Shown piece after piece: positions 34,568 through 41,575 of a stretch of DNA of 64,000 nt. Positions within the stretch are counted from its first letter, which is position 1; every line of letters begins with the position of its first letter. The notes under the pieces were generated by a model. The model worked only from the letters and a program-made list of their open reading frames with translations, was not told the DNA's origin and ran no database searches. The position numbers and the translations under genes are program-made. Origin of the DNA: Flavobacteriales bacterium (GTDB lineage: Bacteria; Bacteroidota; Bacteroidia; Flavobacteriales; UBA7312); NCBI GenBank assembly GCA_016779995.1, contig JADHMO010000005.1, positions 64,099-128,098 of the forward strand, in the 5' to 3' direction.

Positions 34568-35442
34568 TCTTTAGATTGTAAGCGTTGATTCATACCTTCA
34601 ATTCCTTGCAAACCTCCAGTATGGACAGCTAAAATAGTACTATTTGGAGGAAAATTATTATTCTTTATCATATCAAAAATACCATAAAACATTTTGGCAG
34701 TATAAACAGGATCTAACTGAATTGAAAAATCACTTTTGAACTCATTCATGAAGGTCACCAATTCCTGACTAACTTTTGCATAACCACCAAAATGATAATC
34801 GGATTGAATAGACCAATTTGAAGTGTTCACATACTTTTTCACTTCAGCAGTCAAAAAATCACCCCCTTTTAAAGCAGAAAATCCTAAAGCAAATTGAGTC
34901 GGTTTTATACCTCTAACAACTCCTGATAATGTACCCCCAGTACCAACGGGAACACAAACCATGTCAAAATCTTTGAAAGAAACCATCTCCTCACAAGATT
35001 TAACAGCAAGTTCATTTGTTCCTCCTTCAGGAATAAGGTAACAATCTCCATACATGGATTTCCAATCAACATTAGATTTTTTACGATAGGTTTCTCTATC
35101 TACAAATTGCAATTGCATACCCTCATTTTTTGCTCTTAGTAGAGTTGGATTCAAATTATCAGTAAAGTCGCCCCGAATAATGCCAATGGATTTTAAACCT
35201 AGTCTATTACAAGCCGAAGCCGTGGCTGCAATATGATTGGAAAATGCTCCGCCAAATGTTAAAATTGTACTTTGATTTTGCCTAACAGCCTCCGTCAAGT
35301 TATACCTCAATTTCCACCACTTATTACCCATACAATGAGGGTTATTTAAGTCCTCTCTTTGAATTAATAGTCTAACTTTCTTAGACTTCAACATAGGATT
35401 AGTAATTTCTTGAATTTCTTGTTTGACGACTGGTGAAAACAT
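34552..35442 (-). CDS. PLP-dependent D-cysteine desulfhydrase / ACC deaminase family protein
   Basis: 296 residues. Fold type II PLP enzyme. The PLP lysine is in CMGNKWWKLRYNL, followed by FGGAFSNHIAATASA (cofactor-ring contacts), PEGGTNELAVKSCEEM and VPVGTGGTLSGVVRG (phosphate-binding loop). The family includes ACC deaminase and D-cysteine desulfhydrase, which cannot be told apart with confidence from the sequence; the ring-opening residues of true ACC deaminase are not obvious. Product would be pyruvate or 2-oxobutyrate with ammonia. It is divergent from the DUF5522 gene. Confidence 0.85.
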   Translation of the reverse strand: MFSPVVKQEIQEITNPMLKSKKVRLLIQREDLNNPHCMGNKWWKLRYNLTEAVRQNQSTILTFGGAFSNHIAATASACNRLGLKSIGIIRGDFTDNLNPTLLRAKNEGMQLQFVDRETYRKKSNVDWKSMYGDCYLIPEGGTNELAVKSCEEMVSFKDFDMVCVPVGTGGTLSGVVRGIKPTQFALGFSALKGGDFLTAEVKKYVNTSNWSIQSDYHFGGYAKVSQELVTFMNEFKSDFSIQLDPVYTAKMFYGIFDMIKNNNFPPNSTILAVHTGGLQGIEGMNQRLQSKEWKID

Positions 35443-35445
35443 ACA

Positions 35446-35453
35446 CTAATATA
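35446..35453 (-). promoter_or_regulatory. -7-like box close to the desulfhydrase-like gene start
   Basis: On the minus strand TATATTAG (one mismatch to TAnnTTTG) ends three bases before the ATG. If used, the transcript is leaderless or starts inside the coding region, so a weaker call. Confidence 0.3.
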
Positions 35454-35467
35454 AGCAATGAATATCG

Positions 35468-35475
35468 TAAATTTG
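35468..35475 (+). promoter_or_regulatory. -7 box for DUF5522-hutU
   Basis: TAAATTTG followed by TACC is an exact TAnnTTTG match, 16 bases before the ATG at 35492. Confidence 0.55.
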
Positions 35476-35491
35476 TACCTTTCAAAATTCT

Positions 35492-35674
35492 ATGGTAAAC
35501 TTTTCAAACCAAAGTAAATTAGCAAAGGAAGATTTTTACAAAAGTAAAGATGGCTACATTATTTTCACAGAGAAATACCATTTAAAAAGAGGCTATTGTT
35601 GTAAAAGTGGTTGTAAACATTGCCCATACGGATTTAATAAAAAAACGGATTCTTTAAAAAAGAAATTAAAATGA
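35492..35674 (+). CDS. DUF5522 small cysteine protein
   Basis: 60 residues. The core DGYIIFTEKYHLKRGYCC with KSGCKHCPYGF gives four cysteines in CC-x(3)-C-x(2)-C spacing, as in DUF5522 proteins; the spacing could hold a zinc ion or iron-sulphur cluster. The gene is short but convincing: it has a promoter box, a normal start and its stop overlaps the hutU start by four bases (ATGA). Function is unknown. Co-transcription with hutU may be positional only. Confidence 0.85.
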   Translation: MVNFSNQSKLAKEDFYKSKDGYIIFTEKYHLKRGYCCKSGCKHCPYGFNKKTDSLKKKLK

Positions 35675-37674
35675 CAGCATTTAAAGATAGTATATCAGCA
35701 GGTATTCCCAATGAAATTCCTCAAAAAAAAGAATACGACCTTAGCATCAATCATGCGCCCAAAAGAAAAGATATTCTAAATGCTGATGAAAAAAAATTAG
35801 CCCTAAAAAATGCTTTACGATATTTTCCTAAAGAACAACATACGTTTTTAGCTGAGGAGTTTTCTCATGAATTAAACGAATATGGCAGGATATATATGTA
35901 TAGATACCGACCAGATTATGAAATGAAAGCTAGAAGCATTGAGGATTATCCTGGAAAATCCTTACAAGCAAAAGCCATTATGCTAATGATTCAGAATAAC
36001 CTAGACTATGCTGTAGCCCAACATCCTCACGAATTAATAACATACGGAGGTAATGGAGGTGTATTCCAAAATTGGGCTCAGTATTTATTGTGTATGCAAT
36101 ACCTGTCTGAAATGACTGACGATCAAACATTAGTTATGTATTCAGGTCATCCTATGGGACTATTTCCATCTCATAAAAATGCACCTAGAGTTGTTGTCAC
36201 CAACGGAATGATGATTCCTAACTACTCCAAACCAGATGATTGGGAAAAATTTAACGCACTAGGTGTTACTCAATATGGACAAATGACTGCGGGTTCTTAT
36301 ATGTATATTGGACCACAAGGCATCGTTCATGGAACAACTATTACTATTCTAAACGCTGGTAGAAAAATAAGTAATGACGGATTAGCAGGAAAATTATTTT
36401 TAACTGCAGGTTTAGGGGGTATGAGTGGCGCTCAGCCAAAAGCTGGAAATATTGCTGGTTGCATAACCGTAGTAGCAGAAGTAAACCCTAAAGCAACGAT
36501 AACAAGACACTCACAAGGGTGGGTAGATGAAGTCATTGAAGATTTGGACACTCTTGCTACTAGAGTTAAAAAAGCAAAAGAAAATAAAGAAGTTGTTTCC
36601 ATTGCATTTCAAGGTAACATCGTTGAAGTATGGGAAAAATTTCTTGAGGAAGACATTTATGTGGATTTAGGTTCTGACCAAACTTCACTTCACAACCCTT
36701 GGGCAGGTGGTTACTACCCTATTGGTTTATCTTTTGAAGAATCCAATGAATTGATGGCTAATAACCCTAAAGAATTTAAAGTCAAAATTAAAGAAACCCT
36801 ACACCGACATGCCAATGCAGTAAATAAACATACCTCAAAAGGCACTTACTTCTTTGATTATGGAAATGCATTTTTGTTAGAAGCATCTCGTTCAGGTGCA
36901 GACGTTATGGCTCAAGACGGCATACACTTTAAGTACCCATCTTATGTCCAAGATATTATGGGTCCAATGTGCTTTGATTATGGTTTTGGACCATTCCGTT
37001 GGGTTTGTGCAAGTGGCAAAAAAGAAGATTTAGACAAAACCGATAAAATAGCTTGTGAAGTATTAGAAAAGTTAAAATTAGACGCTCCAAAAGAGATACA
37101 ACAGCAAATGGCTGATAATATTCGTTGGATTAAAAGTGCTAATGACAACCAATTAGTTGTAGGCTCTCAAGCAAGAATATTATATGCCGACTCTATTGGC
37201 AGAATAGAAATCGCCAAAGCTTTCAACGAAGCAATAAAAGAAGGAATTATTGGTCCAATAATATTAGGTAGAGACCACCATGATGTTTCTGGAACAGATT
37301 CTCCTTACAGAGAAACTTCTAATATATATGACGGCTCTAGCTTTACCGCCGATATGGCTATACACAATGTGATTGGAGATAGCTTCAGAGGTGCTACATG
37401 GGTATCTATACACAATGGCGGCGGTGTAGGTTGGGGAGAAGTTATTAATGGAGGATTTGGAATGCTTATTGACGGTTCAGAAGAAAGTGCTACAAAAATT
37501 CAGTCTATGCTACATTGGGATGTAAATAACGGAATAGCTAGAAGAAGCTGGGCTAGAAATGAAGAAGCCATTTTTGCTATTAAAAAGGAAATGGAAAGAA
37601 CTCCAAAGTTAAAAGTAACACTGCCTAATTTTGTTGATGAATCCATACTTAATTCATTGGACTTCAAAAATTAG
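35671..37674 (+). CDS. hutU: Urocanate hydratase (long Bacteroidota form)
   Basis: 667 residues. Second step of histidine degradation: urocanate to imidazolone propionate, using NAD+ as an electrophilic cofactor. Family motifs include HPMGLFPSHKNAPRVVVTNG, the NAD-binding GGMSGAQPKAGNIAG, YYPIGLSFEESNELM, and the C-terminal SIHNGGGVGWGEVINGGFGM. The protein is about 110 residues longer than the Bacillus/Pseudomonas form, which is usual in Bacteroidota. hutH, hutI and hutG are not in the window, so the rest of the pathway must be elsewhere. Confidence 0.93.
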   Translation: MTAFKDSISAGIPNEIPQKKEYDLSINHAPKRKDILNADEKKLALKNALRYFPKEQHTFLAEEFSHELNEYGRIYMYRYRPDYEMKARSIEDYPGKSLQAKAIMLMIQNNLDYAVAQHPHELITYGGNGGVFQNWAQYLLCMQYLSEMTDDQTLVMYSGHPMGLFPSHKNAPRVVVTNGMMIPNYSKPDDWEKFNALGVTQYGQMTAGSYMYIGPQGIVHGTTITILNAGRKISNDGLAGKLFLTAGLGGMSGAQPKAGNIAGCITVVAEVNPKATITRHSQGWVDEVIEDLDTLATRVKKAKENKEVVSIAFQGNIVEVWEKFLEEDIYVDLGSDQTSLHNPWAGGYYPIGLSFEESNELMANNPKEFKVKIKETLHRHANAVNKHTSKGTYFFDYGNAFLLEASRSGADVMAQDGIHFKYPSYVQDIMGPMCFDYGFGPFRWVCASGKKEDLDKTDKIACEVLEKLKLDAPKEIQQQMADNIRWIKSANDNQLVVGSQARILYADSIGRIEIAKAFNEAIKEGIIGPIILGRDHHDVSGTDSPYRETSNIYDGSSFTADMAIHNVIGDSFRGATWVSIHNGGGVGWGEVINGGFGMLIDGSEESATKIQSMLHWDVNNGIARRSWARNEEAIFAIKKEMERTPKLKVTLPNFVDESILNSLDFKN

Positions 37675-37730
37675 ACTTTTTTAAGATTTTTTACTACTTT
37701 TAAAAACTCATTATAAGGTAATAGAGTTGT

Positions 37731-37738
37731 TATTTTTC
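37731..37738 (+). promoter_or_regulatory. -7-like box upstream of the 37774 gene
   Basis: TATTTTTC is one mismatch from TAnnTTTG and lies 35 bases before the ATG. The 99-base gap (37675-37773) holds no other structure that I can see. Confidence 0.3.
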
Positions 37739-37773
37739 AACCCTAAAACCGTAATTAAAGCAAACCATAAAGC

Positions 37774-38385
37774 ATGAAGAAAGTTTACTTCTTTTACGGC
37801 TATTTTTTTCGAATTATAGCATTCATTTCAACAATTTTAAGCTCAACTCATACCCAAGCCTCTCAACCTCTACGCTCCTATAATGGTGAACTTAGCTTTT
37901 ATTTAGAAACAAATCATCTTTTATTTATGCCTGCTATTACCATAGACTATATGAAAAGACTAAACACTAATTATGCTTTTAACATATCAGGTGGCGTGAG
38001 TACTATCAATAAGAAAAAAGGTTATGTTGTACCTCCAAATGTTGGGTTTCCTATAAATGGAAGTTTTTTATATGGTAAAAATGAAGGTATGTTAGAAGTT
38101 GGTGTAACCATGAGGCCTCAGTTTTTTCTAACTAAGGATTATGTCCATCATAATCATTTTAATTTTGAAGAAAAATTTGAAGAAAATTCGAATATAGTGT
38201 ACTTCACCCCACGAATAGGGTACCGATACCAAGATAATAAACTATTAAACATAAAGGTCAGTGTTGGACCACAATTTGCTATTGCCAAATCCGATTATGC
38301 AAAATATACTGGAAGAATATTTAAAAACTATGAGTATTTAGAGAAAATATATTTACAAGTAGGCGTTGGTTTCAGGATAAAATAG
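37774..38385 (+). CDS. Putative outer-membrane beta-barrel protein
   Basis: 203 residues. The N-terminus has a hydrophobic stretch (FFRIIAFISTILSSTH) that can act as a signal peptide, with processing near the ASQ at about 30. The rest alternates hydrophobic and polar residues with frequent aromatic ends: YNGELSFYLETNHLLFMPAI, MLEVGVTMRPQFFL, NIVYFTPRIGYRYQ and a C-terminal IYLQVGVGFRIK. This is the pattern of an eight-stranded barrel. No specific family is recognised and the gene looks lineage-specific. It is convergent with the 38390 barrel gene; the ends are four bases apart. Confidence 0.65.
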   Translation: MKKVYFFYGYFFRIIAFISTILSSTHTQASQPLRSYNGELSFYLETNHLLFMPAITIDYMKRLNTNYAFNISGGVSTINKKKGYVVPPNVGFPINGSFLYGKNEGMLEVGVTMRPQFFLTKDYVHHNHFNFEEKFEENSNIVYFTPRIGYRYQDNKLLNIKVSVGPQFAIAKSDYAKYTGRIFKNYEYLEKIYLQVGVGFRIK

Positions 38386-38389
38386 AAGA

Positions 38390-39025
38390 TTAAAAATTTA
38401 TTCCGAAATGTAAATTAAGGTATAATTTTTCATCTGTTTCTTTAGGATTTTCTAAAAATTCATCGCTTCCAAAACGTTTTGTTTCTGATGACACATTTTG
38501 TAGATGATACCCCCCTACTATGTCAAGACAGAAATCATTAAAAATCTTAAATTGAAAGCCAGCTCCTATTCCTCTACCAATCTTGGAAAAGTTTTTTTCA
38601 TAAGTAGCAACATCGCCAATTCTTACATCAGAATATGTTTTAGTATAATCGGAATAGCTACCATACACATTGATATAAATACCCATTGGGGCGTCCCAAG
38701 TAAAGTAATATTTGAATTCTGGTAGAATAAGATAACCCGAATATTGATAGGCGTCACTATCATAAAACACTTGAGTGCTATCTTGACCTACCCTACCTCT
38801 GTCACTACTTGAAATAAGTGTGAAATTCATCTTGTATGAAAATTGTGCAGCATTATAACTATATCCCGGATCAAGCATTCTCTCGTAAGAAATTGTGTAA
38901 CCACCTTCAGGGGCAAATGGCTGGTATAAACTCGTACTTATCACATTCTTCGGAACCCTAAAACTTTGTGAAAAAAGAGAAGTCGAAAAAAGAAGGAAGA
39001 ATATTAAAATTGATGTTTTTTTCAT
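38390..39025 (-). CDS. Putative outer-membrane beta-barrel protein (DUF3575-like)
   Basis: 211 residues. A clear signal peptide (MKKTSILIFFLLFSTSLFSQ) precedes alternating beta strands: TISTSLYQPF-like, GGYTISYERML, PEFKYYFTWDAPMGIYIN, GRGIGAGFQFKIF, DIVGGYHLQNV, and a C-terminal LYLNLHFGINF ending in Phe as in many barrels. YISYER-type start and the GYHLQ segment resemble DUF3575 proteins, but I cannot confirm this. It is transcribed divergently from pdhA across the longest gap in the window. Confidence 0.7.
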   Translation of the reverse strand: MKKTSILIFFLLFSTSLFSQSFRVPKNVISTSLYQPFAPEGGYTISYERMLDPGYSYNAAQFSYKMNFTLISSSDRGRVGQDSTQVFYDSDAYQYSGYLILPEFKYYFTWDAPMGIYINVYGSYSDYTKTYSDVRIGDVATYEKNFSKIGRGIGAGFQFKIFNDFCLDIVGGYHLQNVSSETKRFGSDEFLENPKETDEKLYLNLHFGINF

Positions 39026-39203
39026 TTATTGTTTAAAGTACAAATATCGACATTATTTTTAATAGATATTTATCTTATAAGTATTTTATATTACGCCTTC
39101 AAAGTGTTATTTTTAAACTTTTTTTATTAAAAACTAAATGATTTAACTTATTTTTTTTCTAAAATGGCTGATTAAAGGTTAAATTATCACAATACACCCC
39201 CAA

Positions 39204-39227
39204 CTAATAATTATTAATTATTATTAG
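39204..39227. promoter_or_regulatory. Inverted repeat upstream of pdhA, possible operator
   Basis: CTAATAAT (39204-39211) and ATTATTAG (39220-39227) form 8-base arms around an eight-base spacer that is itself nearly symmetrical. It ends 12 bases before the -7 box, in the position expected for a regulator. AT-rich DNA gives such repeats by chance, so support is weak. Confidence 0.25.
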
Positions 39228-39239
39228 GCTATTTTGTGT

Positions 39240-39247
39240 TAAATTTG
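39240..39247 (+). promoter_or_regulatory. -7 box of pdhA-pdhC
   Basis: TAAATTTG followed by CACC is a full TAnnTTTG match, 16 bases before the ATG. Confidence 0.65.
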
Positions 39248-39263
39248 CACCAATTTTAACGAT

Positions 39264-40259
39264 ATGGCTACAAAAATTACAAAAAATACTTATCTCAATT
39301 GGTATAGAGATATGCTCTTGTGGAGAAAACTAGAAGATAAGGCTTCTGCACTATACATACAACAAAAGATTAGAGGGTTTTTGCACCTCTACAATGGACA
39401 AGAAGCTATACTAGCAGGATGTAGAGAAGCTATTGATCCGTCTAAAGATAAAATGATAACGGCTTACCGAAATCATGTGCAACCAATTGCAATGGGTGTT
39501 GAACCAAAATATATAATGGCCGAGTTAATGGGTAAAATCACAGGTTGCTCAAAGGGAAATGGTGGCTCTATGCATATGTTTAGTAAAGAACACAATTTTT
39601 TTGGTGGACACGGAATCGTTGGTGGACAAATACCCCTTGGAGCCGGATTAGCTTTCGCAGACAAATACAACGGTAGTGATGCGGTAACTCTTTGCTTTAT
39701 GGGTGACGGAGCCGTAAGACAAGGCTCATTACATGAAACCCTTAATCTAGCTATGTTATGGAAGTTACCTGTTATATTTATTGTTGAAAACAATGGATAC
39801 GCTATGGGAACTTCGGTTGAAAGAACAGCCAATCACACTGAAATTTGGAAGTTAGGATTAGGCTATGAGATGCCTAGTGAGCCAGTTGACGGTATGGATC
39901 CAGTAGCAATGACCAAAGCTGTTGAGAAAGCTGTGAAAAGAGCTAGAAAAGGTGATGGCCCAACATTTTTAGAAGCAAAAACATACCGCTATAAAGGACA
40001 CTCCATGTCTGATGCTCAGCATTATAGAACAAAAGATGAGGTTAGCGAATATCAAAAAATAGACCCTATTAATACAACTCTTGAGTATATCAAAAAAAAT
40101 AAATATGCTTCAGACAAAGAGATAGAGGCAATTAATCAAGAGGTAAAAGAAACTATTGCTGATGCGATAAAATTTGCTGAAGAATCTCCATTCCCAGTAA
40201 AACAAGATTTATACGATAGCGTTTACGAACAAGAAGATTATCCATTTATAAAAGACTAA
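39264..40259 (+). CDS. pdhA: Pyruvate dehydrogenase E1 component, alpha subunit
   Basis: 331 residues. With E1 beta it decarboxylates pyruvate using thiamine diphosphate and passes the acetyl group to E2. The ThDP/Mg motif begins GDGAVRQGSLHETLNLA (Gly147 onward) and ends IFIVENNGYAMGTS. The substrate-phase loop RYKGHSMSDAQHYRTKDE, with the conserved regulatory serine region, is also present. The partner beta subunit is not next to it; the next gene is E2, a layout common in Flavobacteria. Spacing to pdhC is four bases. Confidence 0.95.
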   Translation: MATKITKNTYLNWYRDMLLWRKLEDKASALYIQQKIRGFLHLYNGQEAILAGCREAIDPSKDKMITAYRNHVQPIAMGVEPKYIMAELMGKITGCSKGNGGSMHMFSKEHNFFGGHGIVGGQIPLGAGLAFADKYNGSDAVTLCFMGDGAVRQGSLHETLNLAMLWKLPVIFIVENNGYAMGTSVERTANHTEIWKLGLGYEMPSEPVDGMDPVAMTKAVEKAVKRARKGDGPTFLEAKTYRYKGHSMSDAQHYRTKDEVSEYQKIDPINTTLEYIKKNKYASDKEIEAINQEVKETIADAIKFAEESPFPVKQDLYDSVYEQEDYPFIKD

Positions 40260-40263
40260 GAAG

Positions 40264-41511
40264 ATGGCAGAAGTAGTAAATATGCCCCGATTGAGCGACA
40301 CCATGACAGAGGGTGTTGTTGCAAAATGGCACAAAAATGTTGGCGACCAAGTATCTGAAGGTGATTTGTTAGCTGAAATAGAAACAGACAAAGCCACTAT
40401 GGAATTTGAGAGCTTTCAAGAAGGCTTTTTACTACATATTGGTGTAGCAGAAGGTGCTAAAGCCCCAGTAGATAGTATATTAGCTATTCTTGGCGAAAAA
40501 GGTGAAGACATTAGTTCTTTACTTGAACAAGACAAAGCAAATCAAGAAGAGAAAGTAGAAGTTAAAAAAGCTGAAGCTCCAGTAAAAGAAGTAAAAACTG
40601 AGGTGGTAAAAGAAGCACCAAAAGTAGAAGTTAAATCTACTCCAAAACAAGAAAAATCTACCCCTAATAATGGCAAAAACGTCGCTTCTCCTCTAGCAAA
40701 AAAATTGGCTGACGAAAGAAATATTAATCTTGCTTTAGTCAAAGGAACAGGTGATTTTGGCAGAATAATCAAGAGAGATATTGACAATTATTCTGGAGGT
40801 TCATCAGTATCTACTGTCGAAAGTTATACAGAGATCGAAGTTTCTCAGATGAGAAAAGTAATTGCTCAACGACTAGGTGAAAGTAAATTTTCAGCTCCAC
40901 ACTTCTATCTAACTTGTGAAATTAGTATGGATAAGACCATAGAAGCAAGACAAGCAATAAATACTGTTTCCCCTATTAAGATATCATTTAATGATATGAT
41001 TGTAAAGGCCTGTTCTATGGCCTTAGAGCAACACCCACAAATCAACTCTAGCTGGTTAGGCGACAGAATTAGATTCAACGACCACATACATATAGGTGTG
41101 GCAATGGCTGTGGAAGATGGTCTATTAGTTCCTGTCGTTAGATTTGCCAATAGTAAAAGACTTTCTGAAATTTCTAGTGAAGTAAAAGAGTATAGTGTAA
41201 AAGCTAAAGCAAAAAAATTACAACCTGAAGATTGGCAAGGCAATACATTTACCATTTCTAATTTAGGAATGTTTGATATTGAAGAATTCACAGCAATCAT
41301 AAACCCTCCAGATGCTTGTATTTTAGCTGTTGGCGGAATAATTCAAAAGCCAGTTGTAAAAAATGGTGAAATTGTTGTTGGCAACACACTCAAAGTAACA
41401 CTTTCTTGCGACCATAGAGTTGTTGATGGTGTTGTAGGTTCAAAATTCTTAGGAACATTAAAGAGTTATTTAGAAAATCCTGTTCTATTTATGGGAGCTA
41501 ATAATATTTAA
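40264..41511 (+). CDS. pdhC: Dihydrolipoamide acetyltransferase (E2) of pyruvate dehydrogenase
   Basis: 415 residues. One lipoyl domain (1-80) with lipoylated Lys43 in EIETDKATMEFES. A Lys/Glu/Pro-rich linker (about 95-140) follows, then the E1/E3-binding domain (VASPLAKKLADERNINLALV) and the catalytic acyltransferase domain, which ends near LSCDHRVVDGVVGSKFL with the catalytic His. The start is four bases after pdhA. E3 (lipoamide dehydrogenase) is not nearby. A strong terminator follows. Confidence 0.95.
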   Translation: MAEVVNMPRLSDTMTEGVVAKWHKNVGDQVSEGDLLAEIETDKATMEFESFQEGFLLHIGVAEGAKAPVDSILAILGEKGEDISSLLEQDKANQEEKVEVKKAEAPVKEVKTEVVKEAPKVEVKSTPKQEKSTPNNGKNVASPLAKKLADERNINLALVKGTGDFGRIIKRDIDNYSGGSSVSTVESYTEIEVSQMRKVIAQRLGESKFSAPHFYLTCEISMDKTIEARQAINTVSPIKISFNDMIVKACSMALEQHPQINSSWLGDRIRFNDHIHIGVAMAVEDGLLVPVVRFANSKRLSEISSEVKEYSVKAKAKKLQPEDWQGNTFTISNLGMFDIEEFTAIINPPDACILAVGGIIQKPVVKNGEIVVGNTLKVTLSCDHRVVDGVVGSKFLGTLKSYLENPVLFMGANNI

Positions 41512-41530
41512 CTTTTTTCACAAACTATTT

Positions 41531-41564
41531 AAAAGCCCTATCAAATCTGATAGGGCTTTTTTTT
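41531..41564 (+). terminator. Rho-independent terminator after pdhC
   Basis: AAAGCCCTATCA (41532-41543) pairs perfectly with TGATAGGGCTTT (41548-41559), loop AATC, followed by T residues. It ends directly beside the recG promoter box. Confidence 0.9.
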
Positions 41565-41571
41565 ATCTTTA
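41564..41571 (+). promoter_or_regulatory. -7-like box directly before recG
   Basis: TATCTTTA (one mismatch to TAnnTTTG) ends four bases before the ATG at 41576 and begins at the last base of the terminator. A very short or absent leader is implied. Confidence 0.35.
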
Positions 41572-41575
41572 TGCC

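Larger units (their letters stand above)
39026..39263. other. Longest intergenic gap, AT-rich, between barrel gene and pdhA
   Basis: 238 bases with very low GC and no open frame of note. It holds the pdhA promoter box at 39240-39247 and an inverted repeat CTAATAAT...ATTATTAG (39204-39227). No RNA gene or terminator was recognised. Confidence 0.6.

Noticed and set aside
39026-39263. Possible small RNA or tRNA in the longest gap
   Set aside because: No cloverleaf, T-loop or stable GC stem; the DNA is very AT-rich and explained by promoter sequence.
39264-41511. Branched-chain 2-oxoacid dehydrogenase instead of pyruvate dehydrogenase
   Set aside because: E1 alpha and E2 motifs (lipoyl domain with the ETDKATMEFES segment, a separate alpha subunit followed by E2) fit the Flavobacteria pyruvate complex better, but a search would be needed to exclude it fully.
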